DNA of 64,000 bases, from positions 2,682,232-2,746,231 of the forward strand of contig NC_060962.1 of the NCBI RefSeq assembly GCF_910589235.1, read 5' to 3'. Shown piece after piece: positions 46,468 through 61,110 of the stretch. A model generated the notes under the pieces. The model was given only the letters and a program-made list of their open reading frames with translations. It did no database searches and was not told the origin of the DNA. This DNA comes from Vespa crabro (lineage: Eukaryota; Arthropoda; Insecta; Hymenoptera; Vespidae). Position numbers and translations under genes: made by a program. Every line of letters starts with the position of its first letter. The stretch's first letter is position 1.

Positions 46468-48571
46468 TATATGTAATCGATATGTAAGAGAAGATGAGAG
46501 ATGCTACAAAATAAATATAGATTAAATAGACATATTTCATTATTATTTTTTCGTATAAAAGTCCTTTCTATTGTTGTCCCTAATTCATTTTCACAATAGA
46601 TGTGCTCTTTTAAGAAAATAAAACTTTTGAAAAAGTGTTTAACAGATTTTCATATTTCCAATATTGCGCTGAAGATGGAATATTCCACAATAAATAGTAA
46701 TACTGTACTTGTACTTTTCATATTCGATATAATTCCATTAAAAATACAACTTATTATTGAATGAAGAGCAGTGTGATTAAAAATAGAAATGAATCGTACT
46801 TTTTCGAAGAATTACCTTTGTTCGTCGAAATAGAGAATAACTCAGAATCGTAAAACTCGAAATAATTTTATTGATATTTCGATCGAGTCTACTTTATTTT
46901 GCTAGTATGAAGTTTTTTCTCCCTAAAAGTTGATTCGAACTTTGATTTATGAATGGTTTACTTTAACCTCTTAACCTTTTCAACTCGTTCTATTACATTC
47001 CGTTATTGATTTGTTCACGAAATGAATTCGAGAGGAATTCTTAAACTTTCTTATCAAAATTCAAAACTCGCTTTAATGAATCTTCACATTTGCCGATATA
47101 AAGTTTCTCTCGGTATAGTTGTGAAAAGAAATCAAGTACTATCCATTTGTTTCAGTACTCATGAAAAAGACTTTTTCCAAAAAAGATCCTATATATTTTT
47201 CGTCTGCTACAATATAGTATATTTTCAGATCGCGAGAGAGACATTAGTGCAATAAAAATTTGTTACACGCATAGATCGTTATTGTATTGCGTGCGTGTCG
47301 TGAAAAACGCATTTTTTTCTTCGTACCATTTTCGTCGGCCGACCAGTGAAAATGTTGATGACATAGCGTATAACGATTAATAACGTGGGCATCGAGATTG
47401 ATGGTCGTAACGCAACGAGACACTGCACCGGCAAATTTGAGAAGCTGAATGACCATTTCGTGCCGAAGAAATAAACTGCCGCTTTTTTATGACTTTACAG
47501 AATGCTATTTCTTTGTCCTAGTCAAATGAGATTGCAAATAGCCATGTCTACGGCGATTTCGTTCTTTTTCAAATGATATAAAAACATCTTTGATAAATTG
47601 TATCAGAAAAACAACGAATACATTCTCGTCACCCACAAAAATTGTGGATTAACTCCAAATTAATCATCAGCCTTCTCAGTTCAAACATATAAATACGGAT
47701 AAACATTCAAGATCCGTGCATGTTGATTTCTCGGATTAGAAAAATTTGTTTTCTCCTTTTTATTCATCCTATAGAATTTCAGAGAAGATAATCGTAGTGT
47801 TTAAACGTTGATGAGTTACTATATTATCGATTTTCAATTGTAATTGAGTTGAAAAGAAATCTTGTAAAATAAAAACTTGATGATAAGTGTTGTATCGATT
47901 TTACAGTGTTTTTTTTTACATAAGCGTAAACGATATGTGTTTCGATGAAACACACAACAGATAAAGTCATGTTCGATGTACACGAGAAGCTAAAGTTTAG
48001 CGAAATAGAACAAAATTCATATGGAATGCAAATGGACGAGAAACTTTTTAAATAGTTCGTTTTACCATTGATTTTCAAAATTTTCTCTCGTACATTCACT
48101 TTATTTGATGAATTGTTATAAACAACGTCCATTCCTGTTACAATATTATACAACAAATGAAACGACGGTAGTGTTTTCGTATTGATTTTGCTAAAAGACT
48201 TGACCATTCAATACGATAATCGATATACGTATTTATTGTGACATTTTCTTGAGAAAATCGTACTTTTCTACAATGAATCTATAAAAAGAACTTAGGCACC
48301 ACTTCTTTAGTCAAATAAATTTTATTATCTTCCTATTTTTCTATCTTTTTCGTGTAATTTTCACCGATGACGATAGAAACAGAATGTAGTAGATCTAACA
48401 GCGTTGAATAAAATTCATGCTGGTCGCGTTTACGTTCTGTTTGTCCAGGTGCTAACGAACTATGAATTCGTAAAGCAAAAAAGGAATAAATGCCGCGGGG
48501 AGGGTAAACCATGACGATGGTCAGAAAAGATAGACAGAGAAAGGAAAGAGAGTTGGATGGATAGATAAAAA

Positions 48572-48608
<37 letters not shown>

Positions 48609-49420
48609 AAATGAAAGAGAGATAGACAGAAAAGAGAAAGGGTGGGAAATGAAAAGGAAGGGTAGATTTGTTCGAACAACGTTTTTTGTACTAGCCGCGA
48701 GCAACCGCAAGTGCGGATGAAACTCAATGAATTATTCACCTCCATTCTTTTCCGACTCTCCTCTCCACTTCGCTCAAATTTGCGCGCGCATGAGCAAGCG
48801 AGAAGTAACGAGGAAACGATGTGTACGCATGTATCGACGGTGAATGACACAACTTCGTGTCAGTGGCTAACACTTCCAAACTTTTTCTTTCACGGCATAC
48901 GCCAAATCTCGATCTCGTTAAAAAGGTCCGGCACTTTCCGAATTCTACACTCGATTAGGGATTCGAGTCGAAATTTAAAGTTACCGTAAAATCATGACAG
49001 GAAGTGCTGAAAGCAAAGCTTTTATTAAATAATGTCTTATTAAAGACGATCTTAATTATCATTGATCTTTCTTCATCTTATCTTTTATGTAGACATATCA
49101 AATAATTTAATAACTATTGAAATTTTAATTATATCTGAAACTATTAGAAATGGAGAAAAATGAACATAAAACCTATGTTATTTCCGAATCATAATATCTT
49201 ATCTATCATACGAGTTTACAAAATTTTAATTGTTTTCGTTGTATAGCTACTTTAACTGAATATTAATTGGTTATTATTTTTATTTCAATTTTCATTTATA
49301 TATCATAATATATATATATTATATATCATAAAATATATATTATATATTTTATCGTTAACCTCATTAAATGTTATCTAATAAAAGAATTTCTCCTGCGTAT
49401 AGAATTTAAAGAAATAAATA
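46468..49420. other. Gene-free interval
   Basis: No gene recognised. GC-richer patch at 47270-47480 carries a 70-codon minus frame with no motif. A GA tract lies at 48570-48625, and 48700-48980 is GC-richer with a 92-codon plus frame of unknown nature. Confidence 0.5.
48570..48625. repeat. (GA)n microsatellite
   Basis: Purine tract, centre uninterrupted GA. Confidence 0.95.
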
Positions 49421-49531
49421 AGATAGATAAGTAGATAGATAGATATGTCTAGATATATATAATCTCTCTCACTCTCTTTATATATATGTATATATATATA
49501 TATATATATATAAGAGAGAAAGGGAGAGAGA
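49421..49531. repeat. GATA, then CT-TA-GA palindromic microsatellite
   Basis: GATA words at 49421-49447, then CTCTCTCACTCTCTT (49463-49478), a TA core, and AAGAGAGAAAGGGAGAGAG (49512-49530). The outer arms are complementary, so the block can fold into one long hairpin. Confidence 0.9.
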
Positions 49532-51460
49532 ACGGACGATAACGCATAGATAATGGTGGGAACTCGCGCGTTCGTGCGTAGTCACGCTCGATTCCGCGTG
49601 TGGCTCGAGGAGGTGGGCATCCCCGATTTATCCCGTACGTGCAACCTGACGACCTGTATTAATAGTCGTCGTCAATCAGAGAAGGCCGCTCTCAACCGAT
49701 GGAATGCGATTAATCTCGATCAGCTCGTCTACCGTAAACGAACGGATTCGACGCTTAGCCGAAACACAAAATTGAGTTGGTCGCTTTTGGGAACATATCG
49801 AAGATATGTTATTATTGACATATAATTTTGTTAGAACGAAAAAAATTAAATTTATTTCTTGCACGATCTTTTCTTCATTAACTTTCAGAACAATTTTTTT
49901 CTTTTCTTTCTTATATACCGATACAATTTTTCTTATCATTCCGATTTAATAGAAGAATTAATGTCACCGACTATATTATTTTTAAGTAACTCATACTATC
50001 TCTTTCCTTTCATTTCTAAAATAAGAACCTTCAGAGAAGTACCTAAAAAGTCAAATGGAAAGTTCGTAAAATCTTCAAATTGAAAATCCATTTCTTCCCT
50101 CCGATTCCTCAGCCTTGTTATCGAGGTTACCGATAATCCCGTTCATATTCTTGTCGACCAACCAAGACGTCGTCGAAAAGCTCGATCATATCTTAGAAGC
50201 TTGAGATATGGACAGAACGGTTCCATATTAAAATCTGTTAGAGAGTACTTAGCCTCTTCAATCGACATGAAATAAACGGACCATAGAAGCACTTAGTCCG
50301 CACACTTCAAATTCGAAAGCTGATTAGGCGCGATTCACCAAAATTATCTCTGTAATCCGTTGCAAGTCTGGATTAAAGGGATCGCATTCAAATAGGATTT
50401 CGAATTCAAGCTTCTCAGAGTTCGTCCTCCAGATCTCCCTTCTCTTCTTTTTCTAAGCTCCATCTTCTTCCCCGTCCCTTGTTCCTTGCCCAATCTCTAT
50501 CGAAATTCTCGAGGGGCCACAGATAGAGATCCATTTGTCATATTCTCGAGGATACCGAACGCGAAAATGAGACGCCGGTGAATGCCTCCTGGCACATGGC
50601 TTGAACGGCTTCTGTGATCCTAAAGAAAAGAATCCTCGGGAAGGAAGGAGTAATAGATAGATAGATAGATAACAGAGAAAGAGAGAAAGAAGATGAGAAA
50701 GAAGTAAAAAGAAGAGATTCGTGCCAAGGTGAACTAATGAGTTACGTGTCGACGAATCTTCCTTCGCATTTCCAAATCCAATTACGAAAATGAGATGTCT
50801 GCGTTTTATTTCTGCAAAGAATTTTGTATATGCAAAAATCGTATAAGTAAAATTCGAAATAATCTTCAGCGACAAGAAGATTTTTAATATCACTTTGATA
50901 TTCATTCTACAAAAATTCTAAATACGTATATATATATATATGTTTTCAAAATACTCATAATAATAATAATAATATTAATAATATTTACTAATATTTTCTG
51001 TAACTTCGTGATTTTATTTTTCACGAAAATTTATATTTTCTTTCGACAAGAAATTGTATTTAAGCCGCTTTCATACAACAAAGCTGAAAATCCTCCTACG
51101 TGGACATTCGTTTTTCAATGGTTATATGCTTTTCGCCGTGATACCAAATGTTCATAAAAAGAAAATGGTTACATTTTTTGACTAACTCTGAGATTTTTTA
51201 AAAACGTATCCATTAGAAACGAATTAATTATACGTGTGATAAGTAAACTTTAAATTTGAAACAAAGAAATTCAAAATTGATTCTTTATCAAATTATTCGT
51301 TGTAAACAAAAAACGAACCATTCGATTAGACGACTTCCACTTCGTTTGCAAATCTTTGAAAAATAAACCTCGATCCTCCACGAATAAAAGAAAGCACTCA
51401 AAGAAAGAGTATAATCAAGACCGTCTAATGAGAGACGTGGCACGAAATTCTTATTTGCAT
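49532..51460. other. Gene-free interval
   Basis: GC-richer at 49540-49800 and 50100-50700. Open frames 49553-49825 (+) and 50453-50905 (-) have no recognised motif. A GATA run lies near 50652-50672 and an AAT run near 50957-50985. Confidence 0.5.
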
Positions 51461-51483
51461 CTCTCTTTCTCTTTCTTTCTCTT

Positions 51484-51516
<33 letters not shown>

Positions 51517-51527
51517 ATATTTATCTC
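51461..51527. repeat. CTTT/(TATC)n microsatellite
   Basis: Uninterrupted TATC of about 30 bp at 51486-51515 preceded by CTTT words. Confidence 0.95.
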
Positions 51528-53761
51528 TAAAACTGAATTACAAGAACAAAAAGGAGAATGTTCCCGACATGGAATTATCCCAATCAGATCCACCCTTAAG
51601 TTCTTTTCTTTCTACTCTGAAAATGAAATGACGATGAACTTCTTTCTGTATATACATATATATATACCAATAAAAAGGGGGATCGCAAGATTATATAAGG
51701 TTCATATATTTCTGAATGTGAATAACGCGAAATATTTTTCAATCAGTATTCGACGTTACTTGATAATTAAGATATTAAGTTTTAGAAAGAAAATAAGAGA
51801 TGACAGTAGATGGTACTCGTTTTACTCACGCGGAGAATACGCAATAGGACTACGTCTACTTTATAGCTTAGCTAACTTCTCATTAACCCAGATATCTTGG
51901 CAAACAAACCAAACTCACCGTACATTCTGTAGGGCCAACGCGCTCAGTATCGGTGTACTTGCATCCCGAGCATACGTATTTACGCCATCATGGATTTGGT
52001 GTTCCTCGTTCGTTCAACCCACCTCTCCCCATTTCCTCTCCTTTCTCTCTTTATACGAACTCACGTGTATTACTGAGCGTACTCTAGCATAAAATATAAC
52101 CTCCTAGTTGAGAATTATTTGCCAAGTAACTTTCGTCCCATATTTTTCCTCTGTTACTAATTAAGATACCAAGTGACTATGTATGCGATATACATAGATA
52201 CACATATGGATATGACTGTGTATGAAAAAGGAGTCACTGAGATAATAAATTCTTACTAAAGTGATGTACATTTAAAGGCTTCTTCTCCTACGACATTTTA
52301 AACGCAACATTATGAATTTGCATTTCCGCGATAAACTTTGTTGCAAGGTTTTATAGAATTTGAAAGACATTTGAAAATGTTGTTCTTCTTCATAATAAAG
52401 AAAGAAGATCAAAAAAATAAATGACGCGTGGACGTTAAAACGAAAGAAATATTACTATCCTTTATATATCATTACTTGAACATTATCATATTTTAAAGTG
52501 AATATTTACGCATAGTAAATAAAAATTAACTTATCTGATATCCGATAGAAATTACCATAAATATGCTCATAATTTTTACTATTTTATATTTATCGAAAAA
52601 ATGAAATATTTTATATCTTTTTTTTTTCATATATGAGGAAAATAATATTTTTAAATTATAGAAACAGTTCTTCTTTATTGTAATATGTACAAGACGTCGA
52701 TACTTCTCTTTGGCGGTGTTAACAATTAAAATAGATTTTGTCGAAGTAAACTGCGATTCGATAATGATTTTTTTTTTCAAAACCGATTACATTTTGCGTT
52801 GATCATTGCAAACCTAAACTTTTCTAAAATATTGATTTTAGTCTGCATAATCTTTGATTTAAAATCAAAAATTTCTGAGGCAGTTCAGGCTCTTACAATA
52901 AGGTCGTATATACCAGATTCTATCCAAGTCGCTTTATTCTAAATACCGTGAACAAAGTTTTGTTCGATTATATGTTCTGTTTAGATTATAAGTTCTGCTT
53001 CGGTTGTTAGTCTTTCAGATTCTGAGTCTATACCATAGATATAAGCAAGATGAATTCTAAGTTTCAAAATCTCTCTATAGTCATAATCTATAAATTCGAT
53101 TTCAATGTAAAAGTTTTACTTTTAAATATAAATATTTTTTACATCGTACAAATTGTATATCATTTATTGTCTAGGATCTTTCTGGTCTATATCAATCCTG
53201 AATAATTCGTAAACTTCCAGCAACCTTTAAAATCTGATTTATTCTTTAATCACAAAGGTACTAAATAAATTTGTTTAAAAATTAACAAAAGCTATTGTAA
53301 CAGCGACAGAAACATTCTCTAAATTATCAGAAATTTTTTCTTGGCAAGCCATTGAGTCGCCAAGGACAAAACTAGCAAACTGTGAGACGACCACAAAGAA
53401 GGAAGGGTTACGGGGGAGCGTTCAAGTTATAAACTATAATAAATTGTATGTAATGTAGGTTAATGCGGTCAGTGGAAGAATTATCAGCCAAATTTACGAT
53501 GAGCTTGTTGCCAAAACCGCCATCATAAAGAAAAGAAGGAGCAATCCGTGTCATTGGAAAGAGAGTATCTAACCACGAAGATAATGGTCTCCTAGAAAGA
53601 GTGAAGAGAGGTGCAGGAAAAGGATGTCTCAACGAGAGAAGCTTGAGGAAGAGCGTGAGACGCGCCGCGGCACCGAAGAAGTTAATTTCCGAAAGAGGAT
53701 TCCGTTCCGGACGGAACGTTTTGTAATCCCTAACAAAGGACACTTGTGCCGTTGTGCCAAA
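51528..53761. other. Gene-free interval
   Basis: Contains a 154-codon plus frame at 51628-52092 without any motif I recognise, and a 111-codon minus frame at 53408-53743. Neither has supporting splice or domain features. Confidence 0.45.
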
Positions 53762-53808
<47 letters not shown>

Positions 53809-53820
53809 TCTTTCTCTTTT
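53762..53820. repeat. (CT)n microsatellite
   Basis: Largely uninterrupted CT. Confidence 0.95.
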
Positions 53821-55747
53821 CTTACTTTGTCTATATCATAAAAAAAAAGAATAATAAATTTGCTATTTTAGAATCAATATTTAGAAACAGCGAACTATTT
53901 GAAAGAAATTAAAGTTAATGTTGATAATTATGATAAATATAATTTAAAATCTCGATATCAATGAAATTAAATAGAAAATAACGATTATGAATATCTTTAA
54001 ATAATATGATCGTATAATAAACCAGATTTTATCTGATGACAATTGTTTGTTTCTTAATTGTTCTTTATTAATCGATGGCTTTATCGATAAATAAATGACA
54101 AATAATCTGATAAATATACACGGTATTTGAATAATTCACGTAGGTTTTGAAATACCGCGTGATTTTAACGCAACGATTGAAGCCAGCCAGGCATTAACGT
54201 TATTATATCTAAATAATACGGGAAAAGCTACGAACCGAAACAGGAAATAAACACGAGAATCGATCACGCCATTCTTGCTCGAAAGCGCACGTGATTACGC
54301 GTAATACTCGCAGATAATTACGCACAATGGCATCGTGTTTGTCGCTTGCTTAATCGGACATCAAAAGCGTTTTCATTATGTTCGATCGTTCCATGTTATT
54401 ACCTTTCTTCCGTTCTTTTTTAAAATAACGTCTCGGAAAAATTAACCGACGACGAGATGGTCAACGATACCGTGAAATAATTATTGAGTATTTCTCTTGC
54501 GTGTTGATCATTCACAAAAGAAAAGATTATTTTACGGTTTATTATTTTTATTACATCTGAAAATATCTGAGATATATATATATATCTAAATGGAATTTAA
54601 AAAATATGCAGAGATAATCGTAACACTCATCTAATATGTGGATTTTTCATGTAAATATAAAAAACCTACAATAAAAACATAAATGGAATATTCACATCGT
54701 AAACGCACCAAAATAATGCACGTAAAAGGAAAAAGTTTAAAGAAAGATAAATCACGGTCGTTGAATATTTATGTGAAAATTACACAATGCGTACTTAAAA
54801 TAGTGGACAGCCGAATAAAACTCTGACATTATATAGAGTTAAATAATGAGAGCATATGAGTGAAAAGGATTTAAAAGAGAGAAAAGGAAAGTTAGAGAGA
54901 GTTGGATATATGATGAAATACAAAGAGAATATGAGAAACGGAAAGATTGATCGACTGAAATAGAGAAAGATAAAGAAAGGCAGGGTCAAATGTGAAGAGA
55001 GACGGAAAGGATGTGTGAAAGAAGTAGATAGATAGATAGATAGAAAGATGTAAATGTGGTAGTCATTGTGCATAAATTACGAAGAATTTATACGCGCTGG
55101 CAATAAATCATCTTCCGATCACGAACAACAAAGACAGGAAAAGAGAAAGGGAGAAAAGGAAGACAAAGAGAAAAGGAAGACAGAGGAAAAAGGAAGAAAA
55201 GATCACGTTGCGTGTCACACACGATTTCTAGACTCGTATATGCGACTCATTCAATGGCTATTTCAAATATCAAATTTTTAAATTATTATATGAAAAATGA
55301 AAGTCAGTACGAGAAACGTATTAAATTGAAAATTTTCAGAATATATCACAATCCAATTAATTTATGAAAGAAATTTCATTAAACTGTTTATTCTCTATAT
55401 CTCTAAAAGTATAATTTTAACTATGAAAATCTGTAAATATAAAAAATTAAAGATTATTTCTCAGTGTTGCAAGCGTTTACGAACTTTTGTCATGTAAATC
55501 CATAGTAATTTTTTCCTCTAAATTCTGTGCCTATACGTATTTCTCCCTTTTTTTCTTTTTTTTTTCATTCTTTCCTACTTCCGTACATCATCGTCCCTTT
55601 TTTCGAGTGTCCTTAAATTTCGTTTTCATGGTACGAGAGTTACATGGTAACCAGCATATAGTTGAGCAACTTGAAACTTTCTTTCGGAATATACCCATTT
55701 TGCTAGCGAGCTTTTTCAAACTTCTATGATGCTATTTTGCACCCTCT

Positions 55748-55751
<4 letters not shown>
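53821..55751. other. Gene-free interval
   Basis: No gene. 54170-54360 is a GC-richer island with CACGTG (54288-54293) abutting the 12-bp palindrome ATTACGCGTAAT (54294-54305). Purine-rich DNA at 54890-55045 ends in a GATA run and resumes near 55130-55200. Confidence 0.5.
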
Positions 55752-55785
<34 letters not shown>

Positions 55786-55800
55786 CTTTTTCTCTCTATC
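55752..55800. repeat. (CT)n microsatellite
   Basis: Uninterrupted CT to about 55780, then TGTG and CTTTT words. Confidence 0.94.
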
Positions 55801-58800
55801 TTTCTTTTATTCGTCGTTCTTTGTTTCAACGTACTCTCATGGTAACTCGAAACACATCGAACTTTATATTGTCGGTCATTAAAAATGATGCATGAGCTTC
55901 GAGGAGAAAGCAGAGAGAATGGCGTTCGTGGAAAAATCGATTCAAGCAACATTGCAAGCTCGTGCCGAATCGTAATCTCTATCGATGCCGTTCCCTATTC
56001 CGAGCGTTGGTACTTCAAGTGCCGTACGATTTCGTTTTTTTGCGCTCGTAAAGTAAGCGCCGCGCTTTGTTTCAAAGCACACGCACGTACCTACTCGACC
56101 ACCGTCCCTTACAGCCACACCGCGCCATTAATCATAAAATTTTTCCCCAAAGGTAAAAGCTTCCTGCGAGATGCGAGACTCTATTAAATCGTTCTACGTT
56201 TCGAGATTTAACGATTATCGTCTAGGGAATATGAAAAGAGTAGTTTCTCAAAAGTAGTTGCCTAGATTTGTGGATATGATTTAATTAATTAAAACATGAA
56301 CACTTATTTGAAACTTTAGAAGTTTATTTTTCACTACACTTCGAAATTCATGTATTTCGATTCTGAAACATTGTAGAAATTGATTTACAAAGAATTGACA
56401 TCTTTGGATCGTCGTTCAACTTAGATAAGACAAGAAATATTGTAAATGATCATGGACGTATTATGACTTAATGGTGAATCTGAAAAATAGCCACCTTCAA
56501 TTTTAATGGTACTTCATGATTTGATACAACAGATAAAAATAAGAAATACGTATTTTTCCTTTTCTACAATAATTCGATTTAAAGAGATTTAAATCATCCC
56601 TAAATTTTTAAATCATATCGCATTGATAGTGAAAAATCGAAAAACCTACAGACTATTATATTTTTGATGGAGAAATATTTCAAAATCGATTTAAGCTTTC
56701 AAAAATTCAGTGATACATTTTTGAAGCTATCAAAGCATGAAATAGATCAGAATTGTTTAATCAACATGCCATACGCACTGTACACACGTTGATTGCATAG
56801 TCGAAACTATGCTTGACGAATAAATTGTTTGATGTTTTAAATTACAAACAATTATACAAACAAAAATGAATCACATAAGTCAGAGGTCGATAACTGATGA
56901 TCACATGTAACTCGCGGTCCTAATTGTCTGTGTCGATAAGGTGGGAGAAGACGACCCCTACTATTTGATGTCTCCCTCGTGAGCCCCACCCTCGTGAGTT
57001 GGCACGCCTTTTGCTTCCATTTATTTATAAATAATCGGTTGAAGTAATGGCTAGTGAACTTACATAAATAATGGAGAACGGATTAATTGATAGTAGGAAC
57101 TGTGTGGGTCGCGGCAGAAAAAAAGTTGCCCATCTCTATGACATAAACAAACTAAAGATAGAGTTTCCAAATTCAAATAAATCCTAAAAATGATTTCGAT
57201 CGATGTACAGATCTAAGTGCATCGATTCAAAATAGTTGAAAATTCGATGATCTCGATAAATTCTTTCTTTTCTTAAGAAGAGTAGTGCCGTCTAGTTATC
57301 TTGTGCTACCATAAAAAAGTAGATGAAGAAGGGAAGATGGAATGCGGCAAGGAAAAGCGTTTTATTCGTTCATTAGTCACATCGACCAGATTGAATTCCT
57401 CTCGTGTCTTCTTCCAAGCTTACGGCCCTGGATGGAACTCGATGGTGGTATGGCCGATAGAGCCGGAGGTTACGAGAAAATCCTTCGTCTTCTCCAGTTT
57501 TACGGGCGGTAGGATGAGAGCTAACCACCACTAACACCATCTTGAGTGAAAGTCGATTTTTTCAAGGATTTTCATTAGCTAGGCTGCTCCTGGACCATCC
57601 TCGCTTCGTTCCTCTTTCACCGACACTTTCCCTTAACCTCGTCTATACTACCTACCTTCTTCCTTTTTTTCTTTTTCTTTCGGTCTATGAGCTCTGAAGA
57701 GTGACGCAAGACGAAGGCGAACGTGACGTGTCGAAGATCGATAATCCCGGTGCATTATTGTAGGAAGGACGATAACGCCTTCGAAACCGATTCTTTAGAA
57801 GCTGAATAGACCGAGCATCGATGGACCGAGCTTCTATTATCCAGACTGTAAGAAAGTTAAGCTTTTTATGAACGACTCCAAGATAAATCTTGCCTGGTGT
57901 GCTTATACGACAACCGAAAAGAATTAACGAAGAAATATACGATTTTTCAAATTTATCGAATTAGCTTTTCAAACATTTTATATGATTTTTCTACATTTTT
58001 TTACGTTATCCATTCGTTGATCCGTGCAAAACACATTTATTCCTTCGTGACACTTTACTTTATGTGTAGTATGTAATACGATATATAGGAAAGATAAAGA
58101 GAGCAACTATAGAGTTCTCGAGTGTAGTTAAAAGCAAGCAATTAGTAAATTACCTCATGTGCGGCGCATTTTACGCAAAAGGGTAAGATCAAACAATTTA
58201 ATATCCACTTGCGACAAGTAAGCTTATACAAGTTCTTCTTGTACAAACGACACGTAACAAAGTACTTTTTTACGAATTTTCACAATATTTAGCACTCGTT
58301 TGTAACCTTTCCAAAAACTATCAAAAGGCGACCGAACGATGGGAAAGAGAATGGAGGGTTGGAAGTTTGAAGACGAATAGACAACGATGAGAAGGGAGTG
58401 GAGATGAAGGAGAAAAAGAAAGTGGAAGAGAAGGAGGAAAAGTAGAAGCGACGTTTGAAACACAGAGAGCCGCTAAGATGAAAAGTTCGGCCTTCCTTCC
58501 CTTTGAAAAGTTCGTCATCCGATTACAAAACTTTTCCTGGATACTCGCGCGGAAGAAAATTCTAGAAGCGGCCACTGGAGGTAATAAAAAGGCGTACATA
58601 AACGCTCAAAGGTATTTACATGATGTTCCTAATAATAACCAGAAACTTTCAACTTCTAAGCGTTGGCGTTCCGTAGTTACCATCAGAAAGAGACCGTCTT
58701 TTCATCAAATTCCCAAGAACGAGAAGATGAAACTTTACGACTTTATGTCTTACTTTTCGTCGATAATATCTAATACGGCTTGCTTCCATTGCAAAAGCAA

Positions 58801-59819
58801 TATGAGAGAGTATTAAGAAATAAAAGGTAATTTCTATTTCATCATTCAATTAGTTCGTTATCTATAACGGTTCTTTATGGACGTATTTTTTATTAGATGA
58901 AGTAATATGTAATAAATGTATCGATCTGCCTCTTAATTGTTCAAGGATATTTTTCGTTCCGAACGAATAATACGATACATCTAACTATAAATTAGAAAAA
59001 ATTGTTAATGAATCTAGAATAGGGAGAAATTATTAGACAATAGATGATTCAAATTTTGATATGTTACCTTTTAAATGAATCACTGACGATGCATCCTATT
59101 CCAGAAAAAGCAATTAAATGCAATTGTTATTAAAACGCTCATTGTCAATGACGTCTTTAATAAATCGATGACATCGTACTCGTTAACACGAAGACAATGT
59201 GTTTTGGTGATATCAAGAAACAGCAGTTGCGATCGTAAGCTAGATTTTGGAACGGCCAATGTGGACCAAATATTTCCAGCTGACGCCTTTATTGCGCGCA
59301 ACGTCACGTGTGGATTAAAACGCCTTTTACACGGATGTTAACAGTCGCTCGTAAATCACGCCTTTTATAAAAGGTAAGGCGCCGAGACAACCCTTCGTAC
59401 CTTTTTATTTATGACAAAGTGCCAGATAAAACGAAGAGAGTCAAGGTGAAGAGCTTTGGATTAAACGTGAAAGATGAGATTCTATAAGATTTCATCTATC
59501 TTTACGATCCTTCATCTTTTTCGCAGTAAGTATTTATACGCATTCTATTTATATCTTGTATCTAATCTCATAAAACAGTATCCCTTAATATATAATAAAA
59601 TAACATATTTCTTTGGTTCACTTGAACCAAAAGATCGAACTTTTGATCGTCCACAAACTCAACCAATATCAACCATCTCTAGGAAGCTTTCCTGTAATTA
59701 AAAGCTGTCGATAAAAGAGTCATCACGTTCGAGCCAACCATTCTCGGTAATTACCAAGGTCATGTCGCGTATTATTGAACTTGGTACGTGATTTCTTTAT
59801 TGGCAAGAATGACACAGAT
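55801..59819. other. Gene-free interval
   Basis: No gene recognised. GC-richer at 55880-56170 (100-codon plus frame) and 57340-57880 (77-codon plus frame from 57301). 58320-58820 carries frames on both strands, of which 58478-58816 (+, 112 codons) is the least repetitive; no motif. Confidence 0.45.
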
Positions 59820-59831
59820 GAGAAGAGAGAG

Positions 59832-59879
<48 letters not shown>

Positions 59880-59941
59880 AAGGAAGAAAGGAAGAGAGAG
59901 AGAGAGAGAAAGGAAGAAAGAAAGAAAGGGAGAGAGAGAAA
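59820..59941. repeat. (GA)n/(GGAA)n microsatellite
   Basis: 122-bp purine tract with GAAAG and GGAAG interruptions. Confidence 0.96.
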
Positions 59942-60177
59942 ACACCGGACTCAACGAAGGGAAAAAAGTGAACAGAGAAAAGGGTTAAGCGGAACAACGG
60001 GATACTCCTCTTCGAAATAGGATGTGGACGACGACAAGGGTTTCGTGGTTTTCGTGGTCGAAGATAGAAGAGAAAAGGAAAGAGTGAGAAGGAAAGTGTA
60101 GGGGTGGCTTCTCATCCGATATATTGAGCCACAGTGGCCACGGTTGAACACGCAGGACTTCAAGAAAGAAGAGAAAT

Positions 60178-60204
60178 GGAGAGAGAGAGAGAGAGAGAGA
60201 GATG
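60178..60204. repeat. (GA)n microsatellite, short
   Basis: GA run of about 25 bp in purine-rich surroundings. Confidence 0.93.
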
Positions 60205-61110
60205 GAAAAGAGAACAAAATGGAGAAAGGAAAGCTCGAAGAGAGAAAAACGCCAGAATAGTAGAATTAACTCTTTCTTTCTTTTTCTGTCTCTTTATTTC
60301 ATTCTTTCTTTTTCTCAAGTCTGCTAGTAACCGATCAATACCGATTATCATACTCGAATGAACGTACTGAACGTATGTTACATCGGACAGTGGATTTTCG
60401 CGATTTGCCTCGCTTTTTCGTCGAAAGTTTCGAGTGGAAAATATTATATCTGCTTACCTACCGTCCACCATCGATTACTACAATTCTATTGCTCTCTTAT
60501 ACAACTCTTTCGATGTATTTTCTCCCATGTAGTCTTTCGCTAAAGTGACTTCAAGCGAAAGATTTTTCGAAGGTAATTAACCGAACTTTCGACCTTCTTC
60601 TCGATAAGAGTTTCACGATTTTTATCGTGAAACCATTATAATACCTTTTCATCGTCTTCGTTCATTAAAAATATTTTACCATATATTATAACCAAAATAT
60701 GAGAAATCTGTAAAATCCATTTTAGAAAATAAATTAGAAAAGAGAAAGAAAAAGAAAACAGAAAAATTGATAGATTTAATAAATTCTATTTGATTTGATG
60801 ATTTCTATTCTTTAGTTCTTTTTATTTATTTTCCCGAAGATTTCCTTTTAGTTCATGATATCTTTTTTATTTATTTACTTCCTAATATTACTCTGAGTCC
60901 ATCTGCAATTCTTCCATGGTCACACATATAGAAATTCGCCAGCGGCGAAACGGACCGTCTTTCTTTTTGGCATAGCTGCTCATGGATATTTGGTATCTGC
61001 AGCTGACTCTGCACAAAAACGTACTCTAAATAATTCACATTTAATTACTGCTCTCCCTGTGTTTTCACGAAGCGTAACACACTTGAATTCCCAATGAAAA
61101 GCAAATCTTG
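60205..61110. other. Gene-free interval
   Basis: Contains a perfect small hairpin at 60610-60633 (10-bp arms GTTTCACGAT / ATCGTGAAAC, TTTT loop). Otherwise AT-rich, no gene. Confidence 0.5.

Noticed and set aside
51628..52092. 154-codon plus-strand frame
   Set aside because: No recognised motif; begins in TA-rich microsatellite-like sequence; amino-acid make-up fits random AT-rich translation.
60610..60633. Hairpin with T-loop resembling a bacterial terminator
   Set aside because: Eukaryotic DNA with no adjacent gene; a 10-bp stem is plausible by chance at this scale.
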